From JBAPUB01 sp049282455 (GTDB lineage: Bacteria; Actinomycetota; Actinomycetes; JAHEKZ01): a stretch of 6,976 bases of DNA. The stretch covers positions 1 to 6,976 of the forward strand of contig JBAPUB010000038.1 of NCBI GenBank assembly GCA_049282455.1, given 5' to 3'. The translations under genes and the position numbers were made by a program. The notes below the pieces were generated by a model. It worked only from the letters and a program-made list of their open reading frames with translations, searched no databases and was not told the origin of the DNA. Positions 5,457 through 6,976 of this stretch are shown one piece after another; positions within the stretch are counted from its first letter, which is position 1, and each line of letters opens with the position of its first letter.

Positions 5457-6374
5457 TCATCGGCGGCGCAGCTTCGGGTTCACGATCTCGTCGATCGCGT
5501 GACCACACATCGTGAAGGCCAACGTGACCAGGACGATGGCGACACCGGGCGGGATCATCCACCACCAGTAGCCGTTAGCCATGGCACCGGCGTTGAAGGC
5601 TTCCTCGATGATCCGGCCCCACGAGATCGAGTTCGGGTCGCCAAGCCCGAGGATCGCCAGTGTGGTCTCGGAGAGGATGGCGATCGCCACCGTGAGCACG
5701 GCATTGGCGAAGATGACGGGAAAGACGTTGGGCAGCACATAGCGGGTGATGATCGTCCAGTCGCTGGCCCCCAGCACTCGCGCTCGCTCGACGTACGGGA
5801 GCCGTCGGATGCTGAGCACCTGCGAGCGGACCAGCCGCGCGGTGATCGCCCACGACGTCACGGCGATGACGAGGATGACGTTCCACAGAGTCGGGCCGAG
5901 GATCGTCGCGAGGGCGATGGCGAGCACTAGCCACGGGATCACGAGGAAGAAGTTCGTGAGGGCACTGAGCACGGTGTCCAGCCGCGAACCTCCGTAGTAC
6001 CCGCTCAGCAGCCCGACCGCGGCCCCGACCACGACCGCCCCGACTGTGGCCGCAAGCCCGACGACGAGGGACACCCGGGCTCCCATCACGAGCAGGTCCA
6101 GCACGGACCGTCCGAAGTTGTCCGTACCCAGGGGGTATCCGGAGTAGGGCGCATGGTTGGGGATCCCGGTCGCCGTCGCGGGGTCGATGGCGTCAGGGCT
6201 CACGACCCAAGGGCCGACCACGGCGAGAGCGACTGCTGCGAGCAGGATGAACAGCCCCACCATGGCCTGGCCGTGCCCCCGAAACAGCGCCCAGTTGGTG
6301 ACCAGGTTGTTCCGCCGCCGCTTCCAGGCAAGCTGGTGCGGTGTCGGTACCGCTACCTGGGTCGTGCTGGCCAC
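5457..6374 (-). CDS. ABC transporter permease, DppC/OppC type
   Basis: Encodes 305 residues, normal for the DppC/OppC/NikC family of inner-membrane permeases that import oligopeptides, nickel chelates or related solutes. The OppC N-terminal segment has one membrane helix at about 37-58. The conserved YPLGTDNFGRSVL stretch (80-92) and MGARVSL follow. The core has about five more helices and the cytoplasmic EAA loop YVERARVLGASDWTIITRYVLPN (194-216), which docks on the ATPase. The end motif IVNPKLRRR is typical. The start is GTG at 6374, one base after the upstream permease stop, with GAGGAGG 6 nt before it (6381-6387). It pairs with the DppB-type gene to form the channel. No ATPase or binding protein lies downstream, where a PHP hydrolase follows instead; they may be upstream of the window or elsewhere. 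Confidence 0.93.
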   Translation of the reverse strand: MASTTQVAVPTPHQLAWKRRRNNLVTNWALFRGHGQAMVGLFILLAAVALAVVGPWVVSPDAIDPATATGIPNHAPYSGYPLGTDNFGRSVLDLLVMGARVSLVVGLAATVGAVVVGAAVGLLSGYYGGSRLDTVLSALTNFFLVIPWLVLAIALATILGPTLWNVILVIAVTSWAITARLVRSQVLSIRRLPYVERARVLGASDWTIITRYVLPNVFPVIFANAVLTVAIAILSETTLAILGLGDPNSISWGRIIEEAFNAGAMANGYWWWMIPPGVAIVLVTLAFTMCGHAIDEIVNPKLRRR

Positions 6375-6375
6375 G

Positions 6376-6976
6376 TCAGGCCTCCTCGATCCGCGGGTCG
6401 AGGAAGGTGTAGGTCACGTCGGCGGCCAGGTTGGCGACGATCACCGCGAAGCTCGTGAGCAAGAAGATGGCCTGGAGCACCGGGAAGTCCTCGTCGGCGA
6501 TGGCCTGGTAGGTCAGCTGCCCCAGTCCCGGCCAGGAGAACACCGTCTCGATCACGATGGCGCCGCCGAGGATGAAGCCGAAGCTGAGCACGATCAGGGT
6601 GTAGCTGGGCAGGAACGCGTTGGGGACGACGTGTCGGCGACGGATGAGCGGGTCGGTGAGTCCTTTGGCCCGGGCCGTCCCTACGTAGTCCTCGTCCTTC
6701 ACGTCGAGCAGTGAGGACCGCATGACGATGAGGAACTGACCGATGTAGGCCAGAGTCAACGTCAGCACGGGCAGCACCAGATGGTTGGCCACGTCCGTGA
6801 CGTGCTCGAGCCCCGTACCCGCACCGCTCGAGTAGCCGCCCGCCGGGAACCAGCCCAGGGTTCCGGCGAAGACGATGAGCAGCAGCATCCCCAGCCAGCC
6901 TTCGGGTGTGGCGTACAGCACCAGGGATCCGTAGAGACTGCCGCGGTCGAACCGGCTGCCTCTGGCCCACCCGCCT
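6376..6976 (-). CDS. ABC transporter permease, DppB/OppB type (5' end outside the window)
   Basis: The reading frame stays open to the window edge, giving 199 residues of a protein usually 310-330 long; roughly the first 120 are missing. A GTG at 6921 is only an internal codon: upstream of it the frame reads RGSRFDRGSLYGSLVLYATPEGW, which is the conserved DppB region before a membrane helix. The EAA loop DYVGTARAKGLTDPLIRRR..VPNAFLP (about 96-124 of the visible part) is followed by GGAIVIETVFSWPGLG (about 137-152), a family signature, and by the end motif FLDPRIEEA. It pairs with the DppC-type permease one base downstream. The substrate cannot be told from the permeases. Confidence 0.92.
   Translation of the reverse strand, partial: GGWARGSRFDRGSLYGSLVLYATPEGWLGMLLLIVFAGTLGWFPAGGYSSGAGTGLEHVTDVANHLVLPVLTLTLAYIGQFLIVMRSSLLDVKDEDYVGTARAKGLTDPLIRRRHVVPNAFLPSYTLIVLSFGFILGGAIVIETVFSWPGLGQLTYQAIADEDFPVLQAIFLLTSFAVIVANLAADVTYTFLDPRIEEA

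Noticed and set aside
4627..5502. Long plus-strand open frame opposite the PHP gene
   Set aside because: It is an antisense shadow of a gene with a complete catalytic motif set, and no recognisable domain is seen.
5446..5565. N-terminal extension of the PHP protein to 5565
   Set aside because: It overlaps the end of the dppC-type gene, is rich in Arg/Asp without family similarity, and the ATG at 5445 has a clear ribosome binding site.

Overview
The window is high-GC DNA with strong G/C preference at third codon positions, GTG starts, tight gene packing and TANNNT-type -10 hexamers placed directly before start codons. This points to an actinobacterium (Actinomycetota). The gene content resembles Streptomyces and Micrococcales/Propionibacteriales relatives, but I cannot name a genus from the sequence alone. 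No rRNA, tRNA, CRISPR array, insertion sequence or phage gene was found.

Layout. (1) Positions 121-1676, plus strand: a UbiA-family membrane prenyltransferase, then a secreted lipoprotein of the DUF461 / PCu(A)C-like type. (2) A 10-bp tandem repeat with palindromes (1664-1720) fills the space before the convergent regulator genes and may end transcription from both sides. (3) Positions 1726-3623, minus strand: a two-component system, the histidine kinase senX3 (phoR-like) followed by the response regulator regX3 (phoP-like), joined by a 4-nt GTGA overlap. (4) A divergent regulatory region of about 143 bp (3624-3766) with three exact GTTCACC repeats and an apparently leaderless promoter facing each way. 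(5) phoU (3767-4426), plus strand. (6) Positions 4453 to the window edge, minus strand: a tightly packed operon of a dppB-type permease (cut by the edge), a dppC-type permease and a PHP-domain metal-dependent hydrolase.

How the genes work together. SenX3, RegX3 and PhoU form the actinobacterial phosphate-starvation switch. PhoU normally passes the state of the phosphate transporter to the kinase, and the regulator binds GTTCACC-type PHO boxes. The repeats between senX3 and phoU therefore suggest autoregulation. The most unusual point is that this SenX3 has no visible transmembrane segment in any plausible start version, so it appears to be cytosolic. The ABC-permease/PHP operon is separate: it would import an oligopeptide- or nickel-type substrate and process something with a PHP phosphoesterase/hydrolase. 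Its ATPases, binding protein and promoter are not in the window.
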